From: Kitasatospora arboriphila
Lineage (GTDB): Bacteria; Actinomycetota; Actinomycetes; Mycobacteriales; Mycobacteriaceae
Assembly (NCBI RefSeq): GCF_000717275.1
Contig: NZ_JNYV01000006.1
Location: forward strand, 154,182 to 218,181
Length of the DNA: 64,000 nt
Direction of reading: 5' to 3'
Made by a program: the position numbers and the translations under genes. Numbering within the stretch: the stretch's first letter is position 1; every line of letters starts with the position of its first letter. The notes beneath the pieces were generated by a model that was not told the DNA's origin, did no database searches, and saw only the letters and a list, made by a program, of their open reading frames with translations. This document shows, piece by piece, positions 1-8,964 of the stretch.

Positions 1-626
1 AGCGGTGCAATGGCGACCACGACGTCGAAGTCGCCGACGTAGGAAGCCAGGTCCGCGGTGGCCCGCACCACACCGAAGTCGGGGTCGTGCGCACGTTCGG
101 TGCGACCCGCACCGCTCACCTGCAGGCCGGCAGACTGTAGAAGGCGGGCGGTGGCGCGGCCGATCCCGCCGGTCCCGATGACGAGTACCGAACGTCCGGC
201 AGTCCGGGTGGTGTCGCGGCGGATCCACCGCTTTTCCCGCTGGAGGGTTTTCGACAGATGCAGCTGCTTGTCCTCGGCGAGGATCGAGCCGAGGACGAAC
301 TCGGCGATGGGCCCGTCGAAGACCCCGTGGGCGTTGGTGACGGTGACGTCCGATCGGCGCACGTCATCGAACAGCATTGCGTCGACGCCTGCTGCACAGA
401 CATGTACCCACCGGAGGTCATCTGCGGCCGACCAGTTGTCCCGTAAGGCCGCGGAGAAGAAGTCCCACAACAGCAGAACGTCTGCACCGGCGAGCGCCTC
501 ACCCAGATCTGCGGTGGTGCATTCACGCACCGTCGCGATGTTGCGGATCTGCTCCAGGTTGCTGGGCGGGGCGAGTCCTTCGCGACCCAGGAGTGCGACC
601 ACCGGTGGTGTGTTCGGCGTTGCCAT
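1..626 (-). CDS. D-2-hydroxyacid dehydrogenase (3' part outside window)
   Basis: NAD-dependent reduction or oxidation of a 2-keto/2-hydroxy acid is the expected activity. The visible 208 N-terminal residues show the split catalytic domain of the family (a conserved TNAHGVFDGPIAEF stretch near residues 97-110) and then the dinucleotide-binding Rossmann motif GTGGIG at 151-156. The catalytic Arg/Glu/His lie beyond the window edge, so the substrate cannot be judged. The start is the ATG at 624-626. It is divergent from the aminotransferase operon; the 87-bp gap holds the GntR-type operator, so it may belong to the same regulon. Family call is firm, substrate unknown. Confidence 0.85.
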   Translation of the reverse strand, partial: MATPNTPPVVALLGREGLAPPSNLEQIRNIATVRECTTADLGEALAGADVLLLWDFFSAALRDNWSAADDLRWVHVCAAGVDAMLFDDVRRSDVTVTNAHGVFDGPIAEFVLGSILAEDKQLHLSKTLQREKRWIRRDTTRTAGRSVLVIGTGGIGRATARLLQSAGLQVSGAGRTERAHDPDFGVVRATADLASYVGDFDVVVAIAP

Positions 627-674
627 GGGCCCAGATTAGGGCAGCCCGCCAGAGTGGCCGTCGGCGACTGTCCA

Positions 675-686
675 ATTGTTGACAAT
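675..686. promoter_or_regulatory. GntR/FCD operator, ATTGTTGACAAT
   Basis: Inverted repeat ATTGT-TG-ACAAT in the divergent promoter between the hydroxyacid dehydrogenase and the aminotransferase operon. The same 12 bases form the core of the 20-bp palindrome before the GntR-family gene at 12142-12924, which makes that protein the probable binder. The N-TTGT-N2-ACAA-N form is typical of FadR-subfamily GntR operators. Confidence 0.75.
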
Positions 687-713
687 CCATCAATCTGCCG
701 TCACCGTGTACCC

Positions 714-1976
714 ATGAGCCGCGCCACCCTCAGCCCTGCCCTGAAACAAGCCACGCCGGTTGTCGTCGATCACGCGAAGGGGTCGTGGATCCACGGCACG
801 GACGGGCTCGATTACCTCGACTTCACCACCGGCATCGGCGTCACCAGCACCGGGCACTGCCATCCGAAAGTGGTTGCCGCAGCCCAGGAACAATGCGGCA
901 AGATCATCCACGCGCAGTACACCACCGTGATGCACAAGCCGCTGCTCGAGTTGACCGACAAACTCGGTGACCATCTGCCCACCGGGCTCGACTCGGTGTT
1001 CTACGCCAACTCCGGATCCGAGGCCGTGGAGGCCGCGGTCCGGTTGGCGCGGATGGCCACGGCGCGACCGAACATCGTTGTCTTCCAGGGTGGTTTCCAT
1101 GGCCGCACCGTCGCTGCCGCGACTCTGACCACCGCCGGAACCCGCTTCTCCGCAGGCTTCTCCCCCCTGATGGGCGGCGTGCACATGGCGCCCTTTCCGT
1201 ACGCCTACCGGTACGGCTGGGACGAGCAGACAGCAGTCGACTTCGCTCTCCGGGAACTCGACTATCTGTTCGCCTCACGCGTCGCCCCTAACGACACTGC
1301 TGCCTTCCTCATCGAACCGGTGCTCGGTGACGGCGGATACCTGCCCACCCCGCCGGCATTTCTCGAGGGACTCCGCGAACGCGCCGATCGATACGGCATC
1401 GTCCTCATCCTCGACGAGGTCCAGGCAGGCGTCGGGCGCACCGGCAGGTTCTGGGGACATCAGCACACCGACGGCCTGATTCCCGACATCCTCATCACGG
1501 CCAAGGGCATCGCCTCCGGGTTCCCGATCTCGGCCATCGCCGCACCCCGCGACCTGATGGCGAAGGCGTGGCCGGGTTCCCAAGGCGGCACCTATGGCGG
1601 CAATGCGGTGGCCGCGGCCGCAGGCGTCGCGACACTCGAGGTGATCGCCGAGGAGAGCCTCGTCGACAACGCGCGCATCCGCGGCGACCAGATGCTCCGC
1701 GGACTGGCCGAGCTGGCTCCGAAATTCCCGCAGATCGGCAATGTGCGCGGCATCGGCCTGATGGCCGGCATCGAGTTCGTCGACGACGCGGGCGCGCCCG
1801 ACAGTGTTTCGGCAGCCGCCGTCCAACAGGCGTGCATACCTGAGAAGCTGCTGACGCTGACGTGCGGACCGATGGGCAACGTGGTTCGCCTCATCCCCGC
1901 CCTGGTGATCTCAGAGGACGAAATGGCCACGGGTCTGAACAGATTCGAGGCCGCCTTGACCGCGGCACTGGGATAG
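714..1976 (+). CDS. class III PLP aminotransferase (DoeD/GabT-like)
   Basis: PLP-dependent omega-amino-group transaminase of 420 aa. Family features in order: the N-terminal substrate loop DYLDFTTGIGVTSTGHCHP, the NSGSEAVEAAVRLAR cofactor-phosphate loop, the GGFHGRT motif, the LDEVQAGVGRTG stretch with the PLP-ring aspartate, and the Schiff-base lysine Lys264 in ITAKGIASG. The upstream in-frame codons from 654 overlap the operator, and the ATG at 714 matches the usual N-terminus, so 714 is preferred. It heads an operon with an aldehyde dehydrogenase and an ectoine-hydrolase-like protein. By analogy with DoeD it could convert 2,4-diaminobutyrate to aspartate semialdehyde; 4-aminobutyrate is the main alternative substrate. 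Confidence 0.88.
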   Translation: MSRATLSPALKQATPVVVDHAKGSWIHGTDGLDYLDFTTGIGVTSTGHCHPKVVAAAQEQCGKIIHAQYTTVMHKPLLELTDKLGDHLPTGLDSVFYANSGSEAVEAAVRLARMATARPNIVVFQGGFHGRTVAAATLTTAGTRFSAGFSPLMGGVHMAPFPYAYRYGWDEQTAVDFALRELDYLFASRVAPNDTAAFLIEPVLGDGGYLPTPPAFLEGLRERADRYGIVLILDEVQAGVGRTGRFWGHQHTDGLIPDILITAKGIASGFPISAIAAPRDLMAKAWPGSQGGTYGGNAVAAAAGVATLEVIAEESLVDNARIRGDQMLRGLAELAPKFPQIGNVRGIGLMAGIEFVDDAGAPDSVSAAAVQQACIPEKLLTLTCGPMGNVVRLIPALVISEDEMATGLNRFEAALTAALG

Positions 1977-1984
1977 CGGGGGTG

Positions 1985-4963
1985 ATGGACCCCGAACTGT
2001 CCGGCTCCCGTGTCGCCACTGATCTGCAAGCGCTCGGGCTGAGCGCCGACGCCTCGTCTCGCCGTCTCATCGAATACTCCTACGACGCCTCGAACTACCG
2101 ACTCAAGCCCCTCACGGTGGTCTTCCCTCGGGACGATCGCGAGGTGGCTGCGGTGGCCGCCTACTGCCACCGGCATCACCTCACGCTTACCGCCCGCGGT
2201 GGCGGAACGGGCATGGGCGGCAACGCAATCGGGACCGGCGTGGTGCTGGACTTCTCGCGACACATGAACAGACTCATCTCCGTCGATCCGCACGGCAGGA
2301 CCGCGGTCGCGCAGGCCGGCATGGTGCTCACCACGCTGCAGCACCAAGTCGCGGCCCAGACCGACGGTGAACTGACCTTCGCGCCGGACCCCTCCAGCCA
2401 GTCCCGGGCAACCCTCGGCGGCGCCATCGGCAACGACGCCTGCGGCAACCACTCGGTGCGCCACGGGCGTACCACCGACCACGTCGAGGCATTGAACCTC
2501 GTCACAGCCGATGGATTGCGGCTCACCGCATTCCGCGACGGGTTGAGCGCAACCGACCCCTCCGACACCGAAGCGGTGGCCCGGGCAGCCCAACTGGGTG
2601 CGGCGATGCGCGAGTTGACGGCGGCGAACATGGCCATCCTGAGAACCGAGATGGACCGGATCCCACGCCAGGTGTCCGGCTACCACCTCGGTAAATTGCT
2701 GCCCGAGAACGGTTTTGATGTGGCACGCGCCCTGGTCGGCACCGAAGGCACCTGCGCGATCGTGGTCTCGGCCACCGTTCGTCTTGTGCCCGCGCCCACC
2801 AGCGCCCTGCTCCTCTGTCTCGGCTACCGCAACGTGGTGGACGCCGCCCGCGACGTACCGACCCTGCTCGAGTTCAAGCCGTCGGCCATCGAAGGTATCG
2901 ACGAGCGCATCGTCGAGACGATGCAGGCGCGTCGAGGCGACGACTCCGTGGTGGGCCTGCCACAGGGAAATGCCTGGCTGTACGTGGATCTCGACGAGGA
3001 GAGCAGCTCGAACGTGCCGCAGGCGGCGCAGGACCTTCTCGACAAGCTCTATACAAATGGGCGACTGGTGGACGGCCGGACCGTGCCCGACCGCGAGCAA
3101 CGGGTCTCGCTGTGGCGTATCCGGGAGGACGGCGCCGGATTGTCGTCACGGCTGGTGGCACCGCAGCAGGTGAACCCCGAAGACGGTGGCGACGGCGGCA
3201 GCTACGAATCCTGGCCCGGCTGGGAGGATTCGGCCGTTGCCCCCGAAAGGCTGGCCGACTATCTGGAAGGGTTCACCGCACTGCTCGACCACCACGGACT
3301 GACCGGCGTCATGTACGGACACTTCGGCGCCGGTTGCATGCATGTCCGGATCACCTTCGACCTCCGCAGTGCGCAAGGCCGGACGGTGATGAGGAAGTTC
3401 TGTCATGACGCCGCCGAACTCGTAGTGCGTCACGGGGGCTCGCTGTCAGGCGAACACGGCGATGGCCGGGCCCGCTCGGAGCTGTTGCCCCTGATGTACT
3501 CGCCCCAGATGATCGAGGCCTTCGGTGCCTTCAAGCGCATCTGGGATCCGGCAGGCATCCTCAACCCCGGCAGCATCGTCGATCCGGACCCCATCGATGC
3601 GAATCTTGTGCTCGCCGATGTGCCCAGCCGCGTATGGCGCACCAGTTTCGATCTCGGCACGCCCGGGACCCGGGACGATGGACAGCCGGGCCTGGACCCC
3701 TTCGTGCACGCCGTCCAGGGGTGTATCGGTGTCGGCCGTTGCCGATCGGATTCCGGTGGCGTGATGTGCCCCAGCTATCGCGCCACCCGCGACGAGAAGG
3801 ACTCCACGCGCGGCCGGGCCCGTGTGCTGCAGGAGATGGTTCGCACCGCACCCGACATCGAATCAGGCTGGCGCGACGAGGATTCTCGCGAAGCCCTCGA
3901 CCTGTGCCTGTCATGCAAGGCGTGTTCCACCGATTGCCCGGTGGGCGTCGACATGGCGACGTACAAGTCTGAATTCTTCTCCAACTACTACCGGCGGCGC
4001 CTGCGACCGCTGTCGCACTATTCGCTCGGCTGGATGCCTGCCTGGCTGGGAGCCGCCACGGCTCTGGCCCCCGTCATCAACAGGATGCTGTCGGGCCGCC
4101 TCGCCGGTCCCGCATCCCGGGCCGGTGGGCTTGATCCGCGACGCACCATGCCCGCCTTCGCCACCCGCAAACAGGTGCACAACGCGATGGCCGATCTACG
4201 CACCGACCCGACGTCCGACGTGGTGCTGTTCGTCGACTCGTTCACCAAGGCGTTTCGGCCACACGTCGCCGGTGCCGCGGCGCGGGTCCTGGAATCGGGA
4301 GGACAGACCGTGAGCTGTTCGGCCGACCAGTGTTGCGCGCTCACCTGGATCTCCACCGGACAACTCGATCACGCGCGAAAGGTGCTGACCCGCACCGCCG
4401 CTGCTCTCGACGACGGAACCGACCGGCCGATCGTGGTGCCCGAACCGAGCTGCGCCGCTGCTTTGCGCAAGGACCTCCCGGAGTTGGTGCACAGCGAGGT
4501 CGCCCGCCGGGTGGCTTCACGGATCCGGAGTTTCGCCGACGAGGTCGGCCATCTACTCGACGACGGGTGGGAACCACCCGTGCCGTTGCCCTTGGACGTC
4601 GTTGTGCAGACCCACTGCCACGAGTACTCGGCGTTCGGGCCCACCGTGCAGCAATCGGTCCTGCGCAGACTCGGCGCGACCGATGTGAAGCAGGCCGACG
4701 GATGCTGCGGTGTGGCAGGCAATTTCGGCTTCGAGAAAGGCCACTACGACGTCAGCATGGGCGTGGCCGAACAGGCGCTCGCCCCAGCTCTGCGTACCCG
4801 GGACCAGTCCACACCGGTCCTCACCGACGGATTCAGTTGTGCGATGGCCGTTTCGCATCTCTCTGCCACCGACGACACCGTGCCGGCCGTCGAGTCGGTC
4901 CACCTGGCCGAATTACTCGACCCGGCACGCTCATCCGAGACCACTGAGGAGGTTCGACCATGA
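1985..4963 (+). CDS. FAD-linked oxidase / Fe-S fusion dehydrogenase (YdiJ/D-2-hydroxyglutarate or D-lactate type)
   Basis: Large (992 aa) 2-hydroxyacid dehydrogenase fusion. The first half is a GlcD-like FAD-binding PCMH domain (TARGGGTGMGGNAIG near the N-terminus, then GGAIGNDACGNHS) with an FAD-oxidase C-terminal domain (LSGEHGDGRARSELL). The second half has a ferredoxin-like cluster motif with Cys641, 644, 647 and 651 (CLSCKACSTDCP) and two CCG-type cysteine regions (CC near 783, CCG at 907-909). Electrons would pass from FAD through Fe-S to quinone or a carrier protein. The ATG at 1985 (or GTG at 1982) starts 8 bp after the aminotransferase. Its role in this operon is unexplained by known ectoine routes. 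It overlaps the next gene by 4 bp (ATGA). Confidence 0.85.
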   Translation: MDPELSGSRVATDLQALGLSADASSRRLIEYSYDASNYRLKPLTVVFPRDDREVAAVAAYCHRHHLTLTARGGGTGMGGNAIGTGVVLDFSRHMNRLISVDPHGRTAVAQAGMVLTTLQHQVAAQTDGELTFAPDPSSQSRATLGGAIGNDACGNHSVRHGRTTDHVEALNLVTADGLRLTAFRDGLSATDPSDTEAVARAAQLGAAMRELTAANMAILRTEMDRIPRQVSGYHLGKLLPENGFDVARALVGTEGTCAIVVSATVRLVPAPTSALLLCLGYRNVVDAARDVPTLLEFKPSAIEGIDERIVETMQARRGDDSVVGLPQGNAWLYVDLDEESSSNVPQAAQDLLDKLYTNGRLVDGRTVPDREQRVSLWRIREDGAGLSSRLVAPQQVNPEDGGDGGSYESWPGWEDSAVAPERLADYLEGFTALLDHHGLTGVMYGHFGAGCMHVRITFDLRSAQGRTVMRKFCHDAAELVVRHGGSLSGEHGDGRARSELLPLMYSPQMIEAFGAFKRIWDPAGILNPGSIVDPDPIDANLVLADVPSRVWRTSFDLGTPGTRDDGQPGLDPFVHAVQGCIGVGRCRSDSGGVMCPSYRATRDEKDSTRGRARVLQEMVRTAPDIESGWRDEDSREALDLCLSCKACSTDCPVGVDMATYKSEFFSNYYRRRLRPLSHYSLGWMPAWLGAATALAPVINRMLSGRLAGPASRAGGLDPRRTMPAFATRKQVHNAMADLRTDPTSDVVLFVDSFTKAFRPHVAGAAARVLESGGQTVSCSADQCCALTWISTGQLDHARKVLTRTAAALDDGTDRPIVVPEPSCAAALRKDLPELVHSEVARRVASRIRSFADEVGHLLDDGWEPPVPLPLDVVVQTHCHEYSAFGPTVQQSVLRRLGATDVKQADGCCGVAGNFGFEKGHYDVSMGVAEQALAPALRTRDQSTPVLTDGFSCAMAVSHLSATDDTVPAVESVHLAELLDPARSSETTEEVRP

Positions 4964-6465
4964 CAACATCCACCGCCACACCCGCGACCCAGAATGCCGA
5001 ACGGCGTGCCCGGGCAGCCGAGCTGATCGCTTCTCTGCCCACCGGCCTGTACATCGGCGGCGAATGGGGGCCAGCAGCCGACGGCGCTACCTTCGCGGTC
5101 GAGAACCCCGCCACCGGTGAGGTCATCGCCCACGTCGCCAAGGGTGCACAGGCCGATGCCGCTGCGGCCATCGAATCGGCCGCGGCCACCCAGAAGAGCT
5201 GGGCAGCAACACCACCGCGCAAGCGCAGCGACATCCTCCGCCGGGCATACGAGTTGATCCTCGAACGACAGGAGGATCTGGCGCTGATCATGACCACCGA
5301 GATGGGCAAGCCGCTGGCCGAGGCGCGAGGTGAAGTGGCCTACGGCGCAGAGTTCTTCCGGTGGTTCTCCGAAGAGGCAGTCCGCATCGACGGTGGACAC
5401 ACCACCACCGGCGACGGTGCAAACCGCATCCTGGTGACGAAGGAGCCGGTGGGACCGTGCATCCTCATCACCCCGTGGAACTTCCCACTGGCGATGGGCA
5501 CCCGCAAGATCGGGCCGGCGATCGCAGCCGGCTGCACCATGGTGTTCAAGCCTGCCGAACTCACCCCGCTCACAACGCTTGCCCTCACCGAGATCCTCAC
5601 GCTCGCCGGCTTGCCTTCCGGTGTGCTGAACGTGGTCACCACCGACGACCCCGGTTCCGTGGTGGAGACGTGGATGGACAGCGGCCTGGCCCGCAAGGTC
5701 AGCTTCACCGGTTCCACCCAAGTGGGAAAGTTGCTGCTGGAGCAGGCATCTCGAACTGTGATGCGCACGTCGATGGAACTGGGCGGCAACGCACCGTTCA
5801 TCGTCTGCCCTGACGCCGATCTCGACAAGGCCGTGGGCGGCGCGATGGTCGCCAAGATGCGCAACATGGGTGAGGCCTGCACGGCGGCCAACCGGATGTT
5901 CGTGCATCGCAGCGTGGCCGATGAGTTCGCCAGAAAGCTGGCCGAACGGATGGGCGCGTTGAACGTCGGCAACGGTGTGGACGAAGGCACCCAAGTGGGG
6001 CCGCTCGTCGAGCGCAAGGCCGTCGACAAGGTCCGCACCCTGGTCTCGGACGCCGTCGAACGAGGGGCCACCGTGGTGGTGGGCGGTGAGGAGGGTGCTG
6101 ATGCCGGCTACTTCTATCAGCCGACGGTGCTCTCGGGTGTTGACCCGCAGTCCGAGCTGATGGGCACCGAGATCTTCGGGCCGGTGGCACCGGTCATCCC
6201 CTATGACACCGAGGAGGAGGTGATCGAGATGGCCAACAACACACCGTGGGGTTTGGTCGGCTATCTGTTCACCCAAGACATCGATCGGGGACTGCGGATG
6301 TCGTCGGCACTCGAAGTCGGAATGGTGGGTCTGAACACAGGTTTGGTCTCCAACCCTGCAGCACCCTTCGGTGGGGTGAAACAATCCGGATTGGGCCGCG
6401 AAGGCGGCCGGGTCGGGATCGAGGAGTTCCTCGAGATCAAGTATCTCGCCATACCGAGGACCTGA
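4960..6465 (+). CDS. NAD(P)-dependent aldehyde dehydrogenase (succinate/aspartate semialdehyde type)
   Basis: Oxidises an aldehyde, probably a semialdehyde, to the acid. The 501-aa protein has the full ALDH set: TPWNFPLAMGTRKIGPAI, the FTGSTQVGK nucleotide-binding turn, general base Glu273 in MELGGNAPF and catalytic Cys307 in GEACTAANR, with the C-terminal PFGGVKQSGLGREGG motif of the GabD branch. It is translationally coupled to the preceding gene by an ATGA overlap. After the aminotransferase and with an ectoine hydrolase next door, aspartate semialdehyde (DoeC role) is the favoured substrate; succinate semialdehyde is equally compatible with the sequence alone. Confidence 0.88.
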   Translation: MTTSTATPATQNAERRARAAELIASLPTGLYIGGEWGPAADGATFAVENPATGEVIAHVAKGAQADAAAAIESAAATQKSWAATPPRKRSDILRRAYELILERQEDLALIMTTEMGKPLAEARGEVAYGAEFFRWFSEEAVRIDGGHTTTGDGANRILVTKEPVGPCILITPWNFPLAMGTRKIGPAIAAGCTMVFKPAELTPLTTLALTEILTLAGLPSGVLNVVTTDDPGSVVETWMDSGLARKVSFTGSTQVGKLLLEQASRTVMRTSMELGGNAPFIVCPDADLDKAVGGAMVAKMRNMGEACTAANRMFVHRSVADEFARKLAERMGALNVGNGVDEGTQVGPLVERKAVDKVRTLVSDAVERGATVVVGGEEGADAGYFYQPTVLSGVDPQSELMGTEIFGPVAPVIPYDTEEEVIEMANNTPWGLVGYLFTQDIDRGLRMSSALEVGMVGLNTGLVSNPAAPFGGVKQSGLGREGGRVGIEEFLEIKYLAIPRT

Positions 6466-6514
6466 TCAGACCGGCACAACCGCGAACGTTCACCGAAAGG
6501 TGTGAGGACACAGT

Positions 6515-7708
6515 ATGTATCTCGGATCGCAGCTGTTCACCGACGCCGAATACGAGCAGCGGCTGGCAGCTGTCCGCAAGTTGATGGACCGGCAGGGGCT
6601 GTCGGCGATCATCGTCACGGACCCGGCAAACATCTTCTATCTCATCGGGTACAACGCGTGGTCCTTCTACACCCCACAGATGTTGTTCGTACCGATGGAC
6701 GGCGACATGGTGTTCTTCGCGCGAGACATGGACGCTCGCGGTGCGCATCGCACCACCTGGCTGCCCGACGAGCAGATCGTCGGCTATCCCGAGAGCTACA
6801 TCCACAGGCCCCACGTGCATCCGTTCGATTGGGTGGCATTCGCCTTGCGGCAACGCCATCTCATCGCGCCGGCGTCGCGAGGCGGCTCCGTCGGCTTGGA
6901 GATGGACTCACACTTCTTCTCCCCCAAGGCGTATCGAGCGCTGTTCAACGCGATCCCGGAGTGGAAGCTGGTGGACTGCTTCGAGCTCGTGAACTGGGTG
7001 CGGTCGGTCAAATCGGATGCCGAGGTGCAGCTGATGCGGCAGGCGGGCATGGTGTGCTCGGAGGCGATGCGTGCGGCCATCGACACCATCGACATCGGAG
7101 TGCGACAGTGTGATGCAGCAGCGGCGATCTCGCAGGCGCAGATCACCGGCACCGATCAATTCGGCGGCGACTATCCGGCCATCGTGCCGATGATGCCCAC
7201 GGGCGAAGCAGCCGACACCCCCCACCTCACCTGGCATCAGGGCACTTTCGTCGGTGGCGAGGCAGTGGTGGTCGAGCTGACGGGCGCCCACAACCGGTAC
7301 CACTGCCCTCTCGCCCGCACCGTGTCACTCGGGCCGGTGAACAAGGATGTCGACTACGTTGCCGGAGCCACCGCAGAGGGCCTCAACAACGTTCTCGACG
7401 CCATCGCACCGGGCGTGCCGACGCGGGAGCTCGCCTCCACGTGGAACTGGACCCTGGCCAAGTACGGACTCGAAAAGCCCTCGCGGCTCGGCTATTCGAT
7501 CGGTATCGGCTACCCACCCGACTGGGGTGAGCGCACCATCAGCATCCGGACCGAGGACGAGACCATCCTCGAAGAGAACATGACATTTCACATCGTCTGT
7601 GGAATGTGGATGGACGGCTACGGATTCGAGTTGTCCGAGTCGGTGCGGGTGAGCGCGACCGGGGTCGAGACGTTCACCAGCTTTCCGCGAGACCTGATCC
7701 GCAAGTGA
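6515..7708 (+). CDS. doeA: ectoine hydrolase-like M24 (creatinase-fold) protein
   Basis: Predicted C-N hydrolase of the DoeA/EutD group, which opens the ectoine ring to N-acetyl-2,4-diaminobutyrate. The 397-aa protein has the two-domain creatinase/prolidase architecture. Stretches I recognise from DoeA are YLIGYNAWSFY near residues 43-53, TTWLPDEQIVGYPE, GVRQCDAAAAISQAQ, GGDYPAIVPMMPTGE, PHLTW, YHCPLARTV and GYPPDWGE. The canonical M24 metal site is not intact: the first Asp position reads VVVELTGAH and the second YHCPLART, as in the metal-free creatinase/DoeA group, so this is not an ordinary Xaa-Pro peptidase. A GAGG ribosome binding site sits 8 bases before the ATG at 6515. The substrate remains an inference. 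Confidence 0.8.
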   Translation: MYLGSQLFTDAEYEQRLAAVRKLMDRQGLSAIIVTDPANIFYLIGYNAWSFYTPQMLFVPMDGDMVFFARDMDARGAHRTTWLPDEQIVGYPESYIHRPHVHPFDWVAFALRQRHLIAPASRGGSVGLEMDSHFFSPKAYRALFNAIPEWKLVDCFELVNWVRSVKSDAEVQLMRQAGMVCSEAMRAAIDTIDIGVRQCDAAAAISQAQITGTDQFGGDYPAIVPMMPTGEAADTPHLTWHQGTFVGGEAVVVELTGAHNRYHCPLARTVSLGPVNKDVDYVAGATAEGLNNVLDAIAPGVPTRELASTWNWTLAKYGLEKPSRLGYSIGIGYPPDWGERTISIRTEDETILEENMTFHIVCGMWMDGYGFELSESVRVSATGVETFTSFPRDLIRK

Positions 7709-7734
7709 CCTGATGAGAAGTGAGAGGTGACCGC

Positions 7735-8964
7735 ATGACCGCAACCGATCTGTCCCACTCCAGCCGCACCTTCCCGCTGGCCGGCCGGGCCAAAGATCTG
7801 GTCGGGTCGATGATCGACTCGTCGACGTCGCTGCTCGCCGCGCAGAAGCACGACATCGTCCGCTTCGCCATGGGTTCGCCCGCCGACGAGGCGGTACCCG
7901 CCGACGAGTTCCGCGAGATAGCCGGCAGCATCCTCGACCACACGTCGTTCACCTACGGCGCTTCCGAGGGCGAGCCGCGCCTGCTCGATCTACTGGTCAA
8001 ATACCTTGCCGGCACACCTGATCCGGCCTCCGAGGATCGGCTTGTCATCACCACCGGCGGTATGCAGGGACTCGATCTGGCCTGCAAGTTGTTCGTCGAC
8101 CCCGGCGACCTGGTGATCGTCGAGTCGCCCACGTACACCAACGGAAGCGCCACCGCCCTGTCGTACGGCGCTCAGCTACTCGAGGTGCCGGTGGACGACG
8201 AGGGACTCATGGTGGACCAGCTACCGGATCTGGTCGCACGAACTCATCGAACCCCCAAGGCCATCTACACCATCCCCAACTTCCAGAACCCGAGTGGCGT
8301 CACCTTGTCACTGGAACGTCGAATCGCGTTGCTGGAGTTGGCCCACAAGTGGGGCGCGGTCATCATCGACGACGATCCGTACGCGCTGCTGCGCTTCTCC
8401 GGCGAGGACATCCCCACGTTCCGGACTCTGAGTCCCGATGACCCACTGCTGTTCTCGGTCCGCACGTTCTCGAAGATCCTCGCTCCGGGATGGCGCGTCG
8501 GATGGGTGGACGCCGACCCCGCCCTGCGGCAACTGCTGATCAACGGCAAGCAGGCGATGGACACATGTACCAACGTGCCCAACCAGCACATCGTGGCCGA
8601 GTACATCTCGCGCGGTGGGTTGGAGGACCATCTGGTGATGCTGCGCGACCTGTACCGCATTCGTCGCGACGCGATGATCGCCTCTCTGCACACACATCTG
8701 GGCGATGAGGTGGCCACCACACACCCCGAGGGTGGCTTCTTCCTCTGGGTGACATTGCAAGGGAAATATGCCGGTATCGACACCCGCGAGCTGTTCGAGA
8801 TCGCACTGGCCGAAGGTGTTGCGTTCATTCCGGGACCGGCATTGTCGCCCGGCGGCCATTATCGCAACGCTCTGCGGCTGTGCTTCGCGTCCAGCACACC
8901 CGACCGCATCGACGAGGGTGTGAAGCGGCTGCGTACCGCACTGGATCTGGCACTGGCGGCATGA
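7735..8964 (+). CDS. class I/II PLP aminotransferase (2-aminoadipate aminotransferase-like)
   Basis: Fold-type I transaminase of 409 aa, similar to LysN/MocR C-terminal domains but with no N-terminal GntR helix-turn-helix. Visible motifs are TYGASEGEPRLLDLL, YTIPNFQNPSG, the DDDPYALLRF aspartate/tyrosine pair and the PLP lysine Lys247 in RTFSKILAPGWRVGW. The ATG at 7735 follows GAGAGG with good spacing; the upstream in-frame start is rejected. It lies between the ectoine-hydrolase-like gene and the M20 hydrolase and its stop overlaps the next start. A second aminotransferase of another class in one operon suggests a second amino group is handled; the substrate is not known. Confidence 0.85.
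   Translation: MTATDLSHSSRTFPLAGRAKDLVGSMIDSSTSLLAAQKHDIVRFAMGSPADEAVPADEFREIAGSILDHTSFTYGASEGEPRLLDLLVKYLAGTPDPASEDRLVITTGGMQGLDLACKLFVDPGDLVIVESPTYTNGSATALSYGAQLLEVPVDDEGLMVDQLPDLVARTHRTPKAIYTIPNFQNPSGVTLSLERRIALLELAHKWGAVIIDDDPYALLRFSGEDIPTFRTLSPDDPLLFSVRTFSKILAPGWRVGWVDADPALRQLLINGKQAMDTCTNVPNQHIVAEYISRGGLEDHLVMLRDLYRIRRDAMIASLHTHLGDEVATTHPEGGFFLWVTLQGKYAGIDTRELFEIALAEGVAFIPGPALSPGGHYRNALRLCFASSTPDRIDEGVKRLRTALDLALAA

Noticed and set aside
1592..3100. 502-codon open frame on the minus strand over the aminotransferase and FAD/Fe-S genes
   Set aside because: Antisense to two clear enzymes; the long frame is an effect of high GC content and its translation has no recognisable domain.
4744..6384. 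546-codon minus-strand frame over the aldehyde dehydrogenase
   Set aside because: Antisense shadow of a gene with a complete catalytic set; composition rich in His, Arg and Gly is typical of such shadows.
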